Program-made: the position numbers and the translations under genes
NCBI GenBank assembly: GCA_016432265.1
Contig: CP066681.1
Location: 310,001 to 374,000 of the forward strand
Direction: 5' to 3'
DNA: 64,000 nt
DNA from: Micavibrio aeruginosavorus
GTDB taxonomy: Bacteria; Pseudomonadota; Alphaproteobacteria; Micavibrionales; Micavibrionaceae
Notes under the pieces: generated by a model
The model's input: only the letters and a program-made list of their open reading frames with translations
What the model was told of the DNA's origin: nothing
The model's database searches: none
Part shown: one piece after another, positions 26,583 to 34,754 of the stretch
Layout: each line of letters starts with the position of its first letter
Numbering within the stretch: the first letter of the stretch is position 1

Positions 26583-26614
26583 AAAACCTCGCTGGCAGAC
26601 AGCGAGGTTTTTTT
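26583..26614. terminator. Bidirectional Rho-independent terminator (nrdB side)
   Basis: AAAACCTCGCT / AGCGAGGTTTT with a 7-nt loop, an A-run before it and T7 after, between the secreted protein gene and convergent nrdB. Confidence 0.94.
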
Positions 26615-26629
26615 ACCGTCATCGCTTGT

Positions 26630-27694
26630 TTACTCGGCGGCGTCGGCTGTCTTGTCGGAGTCGGGCTTGGCGTAGTTGCCGCTGAACACATCGTTGGAGA
26701 AAACTTCCTCCCATGTGCCTTGGGTCGAAGCCTTCGAGTATTCTGTGGCGCGGTTTTCGAAGAAGTTGGTATGTTCGGCGCCATTCAGCATCTGATCCAT
26801 CCACGGCAACGGGTTTTTCTCAATTCCGAAAACGGGATCCAGATTTAATTGTTGCAAACGGCGGTCGCCGATAAAGCGGATATAGTTTTTCACTTCCTGC
26901 GGTGTCAACCCTTCAACGTCGCCCTGCTCGAACGCGAGGTCGATGAACTTGTCCTCAAACCCGACGATGGTTTTGCAGCATTCGGTGATGTCGTTCTTCA
27001 GATCGTCGTCCCATATATCTTTGTTTTCGGCAATGAAGGCGTTGAACAATTTAATCATAGAGAGGCAGTGCAGCGTTTCATCACGCACCGACCACGTCAC
27101 AATCTGGCCCATGCCCTTCATTTTGTTGAAGCGCGGGAAGTTCATCAGGATCGCGAAAGAGGCGAATAGTTGAAGTCCTTCCGTGAACGCGCCGAACATC
27201 GCCATCGTTTTGGCGATATCGCGACGGGATTTCATCGACGCATTCTGCATGTAGTCGAATTTGTCCTTCATTTCCTTGTATTGCAGGAAGGCGGAGTATT
27301 CGATTTCCGGCATGCCGATCGTATCCAGAAGGTGTGAATAGGCGGCAATGTGCACGGTCTCGATGTTTGAGAAAGCGGAGAGCATCATCTGCACTTCTAC
27401 CGGGCCGAATACTTGTGAATAATGCTTCATGTAGCAGTTGTTCACTTCAACATCCGATTGCGTAAAGAAGCGGAAAATCTGCGTCATCAGATTTTTTTCA
27501 GAAGGCGTCAGCTTCTTTTTCCAGTCGCGCACGTCTTCGGCCAGAGGGACTTCTTCGGGGATCCAGTGAATGCGTTGCTGCGTCAGCCAGGCCTCGTAAC
27601 ACCATGGATACAGGAACGGTTTGTAGACGTGACGCTCCTGCAGCAGGGGCGAGGGTGAACCGGAAACATCGTCAAGGGCGACTTTTGTGGACAT
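26630..27694 (-). CDS. nrdB: Ribonucleoside-diphosphate reductase, beta subunit (R2)
   Basis: Di-iron/tyrosyl-radical subunit of class I RNR supplying dNTPs. About 354 aa from ATG 27694 (MSTKVALDD), supported by GGAG 8-9 nt upstream; an ATG at 27742 would add 16 residues. The ferritin-like fold is seen in RFFTQSDVEVNN, AFSNIETVHIAAYSHLLD (iron-ligand Glu/His) and WSVRDETLHC (second Glu/His set). The C-terminal tail that docks into NrdA is Asp/Lys-rich. No ATP-cone is attached. Its partner nrdA lies 4.5 kb away on the same strand rather than adjacent. Confidence 0.96.
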   Translation of the reverse strand: MSTKVALDDVSGSPSPLLQERHVYKPFLYPWCYEAWLTQQRIHWIPEEVPLAEDVRDWKKKLTPSEKNLMTQIFRFFTQSDVEVNNCYMKHYSQVFGPVEVQMMLSAFSNIETVHIAAYSHLLDTIGMPEIEYSAFLQYKEMKDKFDYMQNASMKSRRDIAKTMAMFGAFTEGLQLFASFAILMNFPRFNKMKGMGQIVTWSVRDETLHCLSMIKLFNAFIAENKDIWDDDLKNDITECCKTIVGFEDKFIDLAFEQGDVEGLTPQEVKNYIRFIGDRRLQQLNLDPVFGIEKNPLPWMDQMLNGAEHTNFFENRATEYSKASTQGTWEEVFSNDVFSGNYAKPDSDKTADAAE

Positions 27695-27781
27695 GGGGGC
27701 TGCTCCATTAGGTGATAAAAAGAGGATCTGGTTTTGACTCATAAGGAAATCCGCCCTTGAGTCCGAGTCCTTTTCGGGGAT

Positions 27782-27790
27782 TCATCCACA
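27782..27790 (+). promoter_or_regulatory. DnaA-box-like site upstream of nrdB
   Basis: TCATCCACA, one mismatch to TTATCCACA, about 90 nt upstream of the chosen nrdB start. On its own this is weak, but nrdA has two better matches. Confidence 0.3.
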
Positions 27791-27844
27791 GGGGGATTAA
27801 GAGATGATGAGCGGAATATGACAATTATTGCAAATCACTCTCGT

Positions 27845-27892
27845 ATTCAATATATAGCGTTTCCTGTAAATTTGAAACGCTATATATTGTAT
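27845..27892. promoter_or_regulatory. Tandem NrdR boxes upstream of nrdB
   Basis: Two 16-bp palindromes, ATTCAATATATAGCGT (27845-27860) and ACGCTATATATTGTAT (27877-27892), start 32 bp apart (three helical turns), the geometry known for NrdR operators. The second matches the consensus ACACWATATATWGTGT at about 14 of 16 positions. They lie 150-200 nt upstream of nrdB (minus strand). NrdR would repress nrdB when dATP is high. Confidence 0.8.
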
Positions 27893-28126
27893 TTCACAAT
27901 CGTTTTGTATTTTTTCTTCCGAGAATTGTCAGGGTAATCATCCATAAGTTCTTCAGTGCCAAACGAGCTTTTTGGGGGCGGCTGATGCAGCGGTATTGTT
28001 CGTGGATGCCGTGCTCATCCCCATAATAACGAGAAAATTGCCCGAACTCCTGACTATGAAGGGCTTGATATCCTGAACACCCGTTCTAGCTTTACCGCAT
28101 GTATAGTTTTTCTGAAAGGGAGATAT

Positions 28127-28738
28127 ATGTCATACAAGCTTTATTACAAACCCGGTGCGTGCTCGATGGCCGTTCACGTTATTCTGAACGAACTGAATGT
28201 CCCCTTTGAGGCCATCAACCAGACGGACTTGAAGGTGCCGGATTTTCTGAAACTCAATCCGCGCGGACAGGTTCCGTTGCTGGTAATCGATGGCGAGCCG
28301 GTCAAGGAAGGAGCGGCGATCATCACCTATTTGCTTGATACCCACGCCAACGAGCTTATGCCCGAGTCAGGTCTGGAGCGTGCTAAGGCGCTTGAATGGC
28401 TGATGTGGTGTAATGCGTCACTGCATCCGGCTTGCGGCCGCATGTTCTGGCTGAGTCGGCAGGGTTTCGATGAATCGACAAGGAGCCGGTTGAGTCAACT
28501 CTTTATGTCTCAAATTCAGACGCTTTGGGACGAGGCTGATGCCCGTCTTGCACAAACCAGATATCTGGCCGGTGACCGCATCACCGCAGCCGATATTTTG
28601 ATGGCCGTGATTGCCAACTGGGGCTTGCCGGTGGCGCTTGGGGCCAATATCAAGCGCGTACTTAAGGATGTCGTTGCCCGACCGGCCTATCAAAGGGCCC
28701 TGCAGGTCGAACAGATAGAATATAAGGCGGCCGCTTGA
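28127..28738 (+). CDS. Glutathione S-transferase family protein
   Basis: 203 aa, standard GST length. The N-terminal thioredoxin-like domain begins YKLYYKPGACSMAVHVIL (the Cys/Ser of the beta-class active site in PGACS) and contains the cis-Pro GSH-binding PRGQVPLLVIDG and GAAIITYL; the C-terminal all-helical domain has YLAGDRITAADILMAV. Likely glutathione conjugation or disulfide chemistry in the cytoplasm; substrate unknown. A good AAGGGAGA precedes the start and a terminator follows. Confidence 0.93.
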   Translation: MSYKLYYKPGACSMAVHVILNELNVPFEAINQTDLKVPDFLKLNPRGQVPLLVIDGEPVKEGAAIITYLLDTHANELMPESGLERAKALEWLMWCNASLHPACGRMFWLSRQGFDESTRSRLSQLFMSQIQTLWDEADARLAQTRYLAGDRITAADILMAVIANWGLPVALGANIKRVLKDVVARPAYQRALQVEQIEYKAAA

Positions 28739-28773
28739 TGTTCCTGTAACCATTTCCCTGTCAATTCTCTTAG

Positions 28774-28802
28774 AAACCACCCGTAAACAAGGTGGTTTTT
28801 AA
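28774..28802 (+). terminator. Rho-independent terminator of the GST gene
   Basis: AAACCACC / GGTGGTTT with a 9-nt loop, followed by TT, about 35 nt after the GST stop. Confidence 0.82.
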
Positions 28803-28860
28803 CTGACAAGCGGCCGCTTGGTTGCTAGGGTAAGGTTTAATAAAAACGCAGGGATGGGTT

Positions 28861-29616
28861 ATGAGAATTGTGCTGGTGCGTCATGGCGAGTCGGAGGGTA
28901 ATATCGATGACTCTCGTTATGCGGACGTGGGGGATGCCCATATCGGATTAACGGAGAACGGGCAGCTACAGCTCGAGGATACTGGCAAATTCTTGCGCTA
29001 TTATTACCGCGTTCATGCTCGCGGCGAATCTGATCAACCGCAGCGTATCTGGGTCAGTCCCTATAAAAGAACCGAACAGTCGGCGGCCTTGGCGCTACAG
29101 GCTTTCAATGGGGCCGCACTTGATGTCAGGCGTGACCGCCGCCTTGTCGAGCAGAGCTATGGATTACTTCCCTTTGCTGCGCGATCAAGCAACCCCAAAC
29201 ACCATGACCTTATTAAAGCGCTGGCGGAAATCTCGCGCGAGGTGCACAAGAAAGACCCGTTTCTTTCTGTTCCGCCGTTGGGTGAGGCGCCTGTGACCCA
29301 CCATGCCCGTGTTGGTCACTTCCTTGATCGCGTTGAAAGCGACAGGGCGCGTCTTGGTATAGAGGACATCTTGATCATCTCTCATGGCGCGACGAATAAG
29401 CACATCATCATGCATTTGATGGATCTGCCTTTTTCGGCATGGAAAGAAATTGAGTTACAAAACAACGGTGATGTCACGGTGGTTGAGGATCGGGGAGAGG
29501 GGTGGACGGTGCGTAAAATCTACGACGGGCCCTCCCGTCGCATTGCGCTGCGTGACCCTTTGAAAAATGTCAAGCTTATGCCTGTTTCGGGGTTGTCCGC
29601 TTTGACCAGTCGATAA
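28861..29616 (+). CDS. Histidine phosphatase (phosphoglycerate-mutase-like) family protein
   Basis: 251 aa. The catalytic phospho-His motif is VLVRHGESEGN at residues 4-14; the proton donor/second His is in LIISHGATNKHI (about residue 178); the phosphate-binding Arg is in SPYKRTEQSA. The insert with ARSSNPKHHDLIKAL is characteristic of longer branch members acting on sugar phosphates or small phospho-compounds. Substrate unknown. Its 3' end overlaps the convergent acyltransferase by 41 nt. Confidence 0.9.
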   Translation: MRIVLVRHGESEGNIDDSRYADVGDAHIGLTENGQLQLEDTGKFLRYYYRVHARGESDQPQRIWVSPYKRTEQSAALALQAFNGAALDVRRDRRLVEQSYGLLPFAARSSNPKHHDLIKALAEISREVHKKDPFLSVPPLGEAPVTHHARVGHFLDRVESDRARLGIEDILIISHGATNKHIIMHLMDLPFSAWKEIELQNNGDVTVVEDRGEGWTVRKIYDGPSRRIALRDPLKNVKLMPVSGLSALTSR

Positions 29617-30811
29617 ACGGTTTTTCTATGCATTTGTACATTACAAATGCTGCGCCGAAGGACATGGCAAGAAACAAGGGGAGGCTGATCAGCCATAAGA
29701 AGGCATGGCCCGGAATGTAGGATTCGGTGGTTTTACCGATCGCACGGGCCATCGTCTGCGCGATCAGCCTCTGCGGGCCCAGAAAAAAGCAATGGGTGAG
29801 GTAAAGGCTGTAGGAAATCATGGCGATCCAGCGAAACGGCCTATTCTCGAAAAAGCGATGTCCCGCACATCCTCCCAGCAGCCCGAGCATCACAAAAGAA
29901 AACCCTGCAGTCAGGACTGTCGGCAAGAAGGCCATTTCAAAGAATGATACTGTCGGAATATAAAGTGGATGAAACAGGATTTCTGCGCTCAGGATGGCAA
30001 GCCCCGATAAAAACAGCCCATTGGCGAGGGCGGGACTGCTGATGAGTTTTCGCATGTCCTGCCGGTGCCAGAGCAGGGCGCATACGACTCCCGCCAGCAG
30101 ACCGTCCATAGACAGGTGAAATTTTGCCCGTATCGAGAAAAAATAGGTTTCATAATCTTGCAGCGCGTCGCCGCCTGCTGAAATCGCGGCCATGCGCATA
30201 GCGATCATGATGAAAAATGTCAGGCAGAGGACTCCCATTTGGTTTCTTAGGCGCAACCTCATGATGCTCCAGATCAGGAAGGGGGCCAGCAGATAGAATT
30301 TCAGCTCGATCGCCAGCGACCACAAGACGGCGGCTTTCAGGGGAGGTAAATAATCGTGCATAAATATCAATTGTGAAAACAGGCGATGCGACCAGTCCAC
30401 AATTTCTGCGTGAGAGGGGGCGGCACCGTTGTGAAGACGTATAAGAAAAGAAGCGCCGAGAAAAATGACTAGTGTGAGGTAGTAAGCGGGGGCAATACGA
30501 AAAAACCTTATCTTAAGATAATGCAGGGTGGCTGACAGGCGCTGTTTGTTGTTGTGTAGATCTAGCCTTAATAGCTGACATGTGATTAAAAAACCGCTGA
30601 GTACAAAGAAAAGATCGACCCCTATCCAACCGTTATATAGGACGTTCGATAAATCGAACCCGGAAACGGGCATGAACGGGCGGGAAAGGTCGCCTCTGAA
30701 TTCGCGCAGGCTGTGCATGAAAATGACCAGCAGGATGGCGATGGCGCGTAGGCCATCAAGGACCTTCAGACGGCCGGACGAACTAAAATCATGCGGTGCG
30801 GAGTCACTCAT
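29576..30811 (-). CDS. Acyltransferase-3 family membrane protein (OafA/YrhL-type), copy A
   Basis: 411 aa with about ten membrane segments. Typical N-terminal LKVLDGLRAIAILLVIFMHS with the essential His, then GWIGVDLFFVLSGFLI and KIRFFRIAPAYYL. Such enzymes move acyl groups (often acetyl) onto surface sugars such as LPS, capsule or peptidoglycan. About 70 nt downstream of a paralogue with the same opening (MSDxxxHD...GRLKVLDGLRA); a tandem duplication. The C-terminal end overlaps the phosphatase gene antiparallel. Confidence 0.93.
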   Translation of the reverse strand: MSDSAPHDFSSSGRLKVLDGLRAIAILLVIFMHSLREFRGDLSRPFMPVSGFDLSNVLYNGWIGVDLFFVLSGFLITCQLLRLDLHNNKQRLSATLHYLKIRFFRIAPAYYLTLVIFLGASFLIRLHNGAAPSHAEIVDWSHRLFSQLIFMHDYLPPLKAAVLWSLAIELKFYLLAPFLIWSIMRLRLRNQMGVLCLTFFIMIAMRMAAISAGGDALQDYETYFFSIRAKFHLSMDGLLAGVVCALLWHRQDMRKLISSPALANGLFLSGLAILSAEILFHPLYIPTVSFFEMAFLPTVLTAGFSFVMLGLLGGCAGHRFFENRPFRWIAMISYSLYLTHCFFLGPQRLIAQTMARAIGKTTESYIPGHAFLWLISLPLFLAMSFGAAFVMYKCIEKPFIDWSKRTTPKQA

Positions 30812-30883
30812 TTTTCAAGTCTATCAGGCGTTTGTTTACGGGCAACAAAAAAGGGGAGCCGTTGGCATCCTTCAAATGGGGTT

Positions 30884-32110
30884 TCAGGTTTGATGCTTGT
30901 CGGACGGCGGCTTCTTCGACCAATTGATCAGAGGTCTTTCGACGAACCGATAAAGCGGATAGGCTAGGAAAATTGAAGATAGAAAGAAGACGGGTAATGA
31001 AGCGAACCAGTAAACGGGGTGCGCTATAGGGGCTATTTCGACGTCAGCTAGAAAGTCTATAACAACATTCTGGAGCCGTAGGCAAAATCCGTGCGTCAGA
31101 TAAAGACTATATGAAATAAGAGCGATAAATCGGAAGAAGCGGTTCTCAAAAATTTTATACCCTTTGCATTGCCCGAGTAACCCCAGCATTACCAAAGAAA
31201 ACCCTATAGCCAAGATACTGGGCATGAGAATCTTGTCGCCCGTTTTGCTCAGAGGATAATCGATGCTTTGGGTGACCGTAAGAAGAGCAAGTCCTGTAGA
31301 ACCCATCAGAAAAAGTGTATTGGCAAGAATGGGGTTTCGTATCAGGGCTCTGGCTTTGCCGTCGCTCCAGAGTATGGCGCAGAATAATCCGGCCAGCAAA
31401 GGATCAAGCGCAAGATGAAAGCGCGATTGTATCAGGAAGAAATAGCTATCATAGCCGTGAAAGGTATCGCTTATGACGAATACGGTGAGCGCCCTGACAA
31501 GAATGAGGAAAAAAGCGAGAGAGGAGAGGGCTGTCAGTCTTGCTTTTGTAGTAGAGAGCATGAACAGGCCGGAAATCAAAAAAGGTGCCGCTAGGTAAAA
31601 TTTGGCTTCCACCGCCAGCGACCAGAAGTAGGCCGCAAGTGGCGGCGGCATGTAATCCTGCATAAAGAAAAGATGCACGGCAAGCCGCTTGACCCATGAA
31701 AACAGATCCGCAGGATTCAAGCCATCTTGCATATGCGGAACGATATAGTAGGAAAACAGAAAAATGACCAGCACTAGGTAGTAAGCTGGCGCGATCCTGA
31801 AAAATCTGATTTTGAAGTAGTATCCGAGGGCTTGCCGTTTATGCCGACCAGTCAGGGGGCTGATTTTGATCAGTTGATTCCCGATCAGGAATCCGCTCAG
31901 GACAAAAAACAGATAAACGCCAATCCATCCGTTATAGAGTAATGAAGACAGATCAATGAAGGAGAAAGGAAGAAAATGGATTGATGAATCGGCCTGAAAA
32001 TCCCGGAGACTGTGCATGACCATAACGAGCAGGATGGCAACGGCGCGTAAGCCATCGAGGACTTTTAAACGGCCGTGTGAATCGGAATCATGCAGGGTGG
32101 CGTCACTCAT
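30884..32110 (-). CDS. Acyltransferase-3 family membrane protein (OafA/YrhL-type), copy B
   Basis: 408 aa, paralogous to copy A: GRLKVLDGLRAVAILLVMVMHS, NGWIGVYLFFVLSGFLIGNQL, KIRFFRIAPAYYL. The usual Asp of GVDLFF is replaced by Tyr (GVYLFF). Likely O-acylation of an envelope polysaccharide; donor and acceptor unknown. It sits between nrdA and copy A on the minus strand, separated from nrdA by a terminator. Confidence 0.92.
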   Translation of the reverse strand: MSDATLHDSDSHGRLKVLDGLRAVAILLVMVMHSLRDFQADSSIHFLPFSFIDLSSLLYNGWIGVYLFFVLSGFLIGNQLIKISPLTGRHKRQALGYYFKIRFFRIAPAYYLVLVIFLFSYYIVPHMQDGLNPADLFSWVKRLAVHLFFMQDYMPPPLAAYFWSLAVEAKFYLAAPFLISGLFMLSTTKARLTALSSLAFFLILVRALTVFVISDTFHGYDSYFFLIQSRFHLALDPLLAGLFCAILWSDGKARALIRNPILANTLFLMGSTGLALLTVTQSIDYPLSKTGDKILMPSILAIGFSLVMLGLLGQCKGYKIFENRFFRFIALISYSLYLTHGFCLRLQNVVIDFLADVEIAPIAHPVYWFASLPVFFLSSIFLAYPLYRFVERPLINWSKKPPSDKHQT

Positions 32111-32144
32111 CGCCCAAGTCTAACAGGCAGGTGGGGGCTGACAA

Positions 32145-32172
32145 TGAAAAAGGGGGGCCATTATGGCCCCCT
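32145..32172 (-). terminator. Rho-independent terminator of nrdA
   Basis: GGGGGCCA / TGGCCCCC stem followed on the minus strand by CTTTTT; about 25 nt past the nrdA stop. Confidence 0.9.
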
Positions 32173-32195
32173 TGGAATAATTTGTGCTGGAAATC

Positions 32196-34052
32196 TTACT
32201 GGCAGGCGAGGCATTCTTCATATTTGCTCTGCTCCTGCCGGGTTTCAGTCAATTCAGGATCGCGGTTGCCGGACAAGGCCGCGCCTTTCTTCTCGGCATC
32301 CTTGGAACGCTGCCAACTGGCGGCTGATTCGGCACGTTGAATTGACTTGGAACGGCAGTAATAAAGCGACTTCACGCCCTTTTTCCAGGCATCCAGATGG
32401 ATGTGGTGCAAGTCGCGCTTATGCACGTTGGCGGGCAGAAATACATTCAGAGACTGGGCCTGACAAACGAACGGTGTACGGTCGGCCGCATGTTCGATCA
32501 ACCAGCGCTGGTCAATTTCAAAAGCGGTCTTGAATACGTCTTTCTCGTCTTGCGAGAGGAAATCCAGTCCTTGCACCGACCCTTCGTTGGTGAAGATTGA
32601 AGACCAGACATCGTCGGTGTTCATCCCTTTCTCTTCCAGCAATCTGACCAAGTACGGGTTTTTCACGGCAAACGAGCCGGATAGCGTTTTGTGGGTATAG
32701 GCATTTGCCGCATTCGGCTCGATTCCGGGGCTGGAGCCGCCGCAGATGATCGAGATCGACGCAGTCGGCGCGATCGCCATTTTATTGGAAAAACGTTCCA
32801 TCACGCCGTAGTCGGCGGCATCGGGGCAAGCGCCGCGTTCGTGCGCCAGCTTGACCGAGGCATCGTCCACTTGGCGCTTGATGTGCTGGAACATGCGGCG
32901 GTTCCAGACCTTGGCCATCACGGATTCCATCGGGATCATCTTCGATTGCAGGAACGAGTGATACCCCATAACGCCAAGGCCCACTGAACGTTCACGCATT
33001 GCCGCATACTTGGCGCGCTTCATAGAGTCCGGAGCCTTGTTGATGAAATCGGTCAGTACGTTATCAAGGAAGCGCATGCAGTCCTCGATAAAGGTCGGAT
33101 GATCCTGCCACTCTTCGAATGTTTCAAGGTTGAGCGAAGACAAACAGCACACGGCCGTGCGGTCGTTACCCAGATGATCTTTGCCAGTGGGCAGAGTGAT
33201 TTCCGAGCACAAATTTGACATTTTGACGTTGAGTCCCGCCATTTTATGGTGCGAGGGGATGCTGTCATTGACATGGTCGATAAAGAGAATGTATGGCTCG
33301 CCGGTTTCAATCCGGGCCGTCAGCAGACGGATCCACAGGTCACGCGCCTTGACGCGGCCTACGACATGGCCATCCTTCGGCGATTTTAGTGCCCATTCTT
33401 CATCGCGCTCAACCGCGTGCATAAAGCTGTTGGGGATGACAACGGCGTTATGCAGATTGAGCGCTTTGCGGTTGGGGTCGCCGCCGGTAGGTCTGCGGAT
33501 CTCAATGAATTCTTCAATTTCCGGGTGCGAGATCGGCAGGTAGATCGCAGCAGAGCCGCGGCGCAGGGAGCCTTGCGAGATTGCCAGAGTCAAGGAGTCC
33601 ATCACACGGATGAACGGCACGATCCCAGAGGTTTTGCCGTTGCGACCGACTTTCTCGCCGATCGAGCGCACATTGCCCCAGTAAGAGCCGATGCCTCCCC
33701 CGAGAGAGGCCAGCCAGACATTCTCGTTCCAAAGATTGACGATGTCTTCCAGCGCATCACCTGTTTCGTTGAGGAAGCAAGAAATCGGCAGGCCGCGATT
33801 GGTTCCGCCGTTTGAAAGGATTGGGGTCGAGGGCATGAACCAGAGTTTGGAAATATAGTCATACAGGCGCTGGGCATGAGCGGAATCGTCGCCGTAATAC
33901 ATAGCCACGCGAGCGAAAAGATCCTGAAAGCTTTCCTCGGGCAGGAGATAGCGGTCTTGCAATGTCGCCTTGCCGAATTCTGTTAAATTGCCATCCCGGG
34001 AGCGGTCGATTTGCACCCGGTTTCCCCGTTCCATTTGCGCGACATCAAACAT
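32196..34052 (-). CDS. nrdA: Ribonucleoside-diphosphate reductase, alpha subunit (R1), without ATP-cone
   Basis: Catalytic subunit of class I RNR. About 618 aa from ATG 34052 (MFDVAQMERGNRV), chosen for GGAGAG 7 nt upstream; open frame extends to 34136. Active-site features: SCFLNE (redox Cys), NLCSEI (radical Cys with Asn/Glu), AVCCLSSLN, the radical-transfer pair SLYYCRS, and a C-terminal CLAC shuttle. It starts directly in the R1 core and lacks the about 100-residue N-terminal ATP-cone, the usual dATP overall-activity switch; nrdB lacks one too. Confidence 0.95.
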   Translation of the reverse strand: MFDVAQMERGNRVQIDRSRDGNLTEFGKATLQDRYLLPEESFQDLFARVAMYYGDDSAHAQRLYDYISKLWFMPSTPILSNGGTNRGLPISCFLNETGDALEDIVNLWNENVWLASLGGGIGSYWGNVRSIGEKVGRNGKTSGIVPFIRVMDSLTLAISQGSLRRGSAAIYLPISHPEIEEFIEIRRPTGGDPNRKALNLHNAVVIPNSFMHAVERDEEWALKSPKDGHVVGRVKARDLWIRLLTARIETGEPYILFIDHVNDSIPSHHKMAGLNVKMSNLCSEITLPTGKDHLGNDRTAVCCLSSLNLETFEEWQDHPTFIEDCMRFLDNVLTDFINKAPDSMKRAKYAAMRERSVGLGVMGYHSFLQSKMIPMESVMAKVWNRRMFQHIKRQVDDASVKLAHERGACPDAADYGVMERFSNKMAIAPTASISIICGGSSPGIEPNAANAYTHKTLSGSFAVKNPYLVRLLEEKGMNTDDVWSSIFTNEGSVQGLDFLSQDEKDVFKTAFEIDQRWLIEHAADRTPFVCQAQSLNVFLPANVHKRDLHHIHLDAWKKGVKSLYYCRSKSIQRAESAASWQRSKDAEKKGAALSGNRDPELTETRQEQSKYEECLACQ

Positions 34053-34077
34053 GAGCCTACTCTCCACGAACAGCAGG

Positions 34078-34123
34078 TTATACACAGAATTCAAGATGGT
34101 GGCTGTGGACGGTTTGTGGATAA
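34078..34123. promoter_or_regulatory. Two DnaA boxes upstream of nrdA
   Basis: TTATACACA (34078-34086, plus strand) and TTATCCACA (34115-34123, minus strand) both fit TTATNCACA exactly. They lie 26 and 63 nt upstream of the chosen nrdA start, where DnaA binding could couple dNTP supply to replication initiation, as known for E. coli nrdAB. Confidence 0.6.
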
Positions 34124-34157
34124 CAATACCATCCATTGCGGTATTAACCTCCCCATA

Positions 34158-34173
34158 CTACTACATATCGTAG
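34158..34173. promoter_or_regulatory. Weak NrdR-box-like palindrome upstream of nrdA
   Basis: CTACTACATATCGTAG resembles the NrdR consensus at about 10 of 16 positions, including the CTACATAT core. I did not find a second box at the expected 31-32 bp spacing, so support is limited. Confidence 0.35.
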
Positions 34174-34389
34174 GCCCCTCAAGTATGACTATATTCCCAT
34201 CAAGGACAGGCAAACGCTATGTGCGTACACCGAAGCTTTGATTTTCAGTCATTTGGGCAGGACATCCTCCATCCTGTCCACATATCCACCAAGCCACAAA
34301 AAGAACAAAAAGCAACGCGATTTCAGGATTACCAAAACTAAATTAGCTTTTCTTTCATAAAGAAAAAGGGGGAGTTTGGTATGGATTTA

Positions 34390-34424
34390 TTGTAACTAAT
34401 TGATATATAATGATAATCATAAAA
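34390..34424 (+). promoter_or_regulatory. Fur-box-like operator overlapping a promoter
   Basis: TATAATGATAATCATAAAA (34406-34424) matches the 19-bp Fur consensus at about 15 positions, including the full central AATGATAATCAT. A promoter TTGTAA-N16-GATAAT (34390-34417) overlaps it. The nearest plus-strand gene, pyk, starts about 330 nt later, leaving room for a leader or a small RNA. Confidence 0.55.
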
Positions 34425-34754
34425 AGAATCGGATGGGGGCCGTTTATTTTGCCATAGTATATCGTAAGGTCGCCTGCCCGGGGCTCGTTAAACGCTGAAA
34501 AGTAATTGCAGCAGAATGACAAACCTTTGATTGTCAGGATCCTGACGCAGGATTAAAGTCCCATTCTGAAACGGTTAGATTTTTCCCATACAGGTAAAGG
34601 GCAGTCAATCGACCCCAAATAACCTCAGTGTAAAGGCTTTAGCGTCTTATACGAAACCATATGGTTATCCTGTTGGCCTGTGCTAGAAAAGGGCATCTTT
34701 TGCAGGACAGCAAGAATAGAAAAGAACTTTTAAAAAACAGAGGTCTAGAACGCT
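34425..34754. other. Long gap before pyk, possible leader or small RNA
   Basis: No ORF with coding character. It contains the 14-bp perfect palindrome GTCAGGATCCTGAC (34538-34551), with no T-run. The pyk ribosome binding site (AGAGG, about 10 nt from ATG) is at the end. Confidence 0.35.

Noticed and set aside
28805..28822. CAAGCGGCCGCTTG palindrome and a second GCGGCCGC nearby as cloning scars or operators
   Set aside because: One copy is inside the GST C-terminal codons and the context is native; most likely chance NotI sites.
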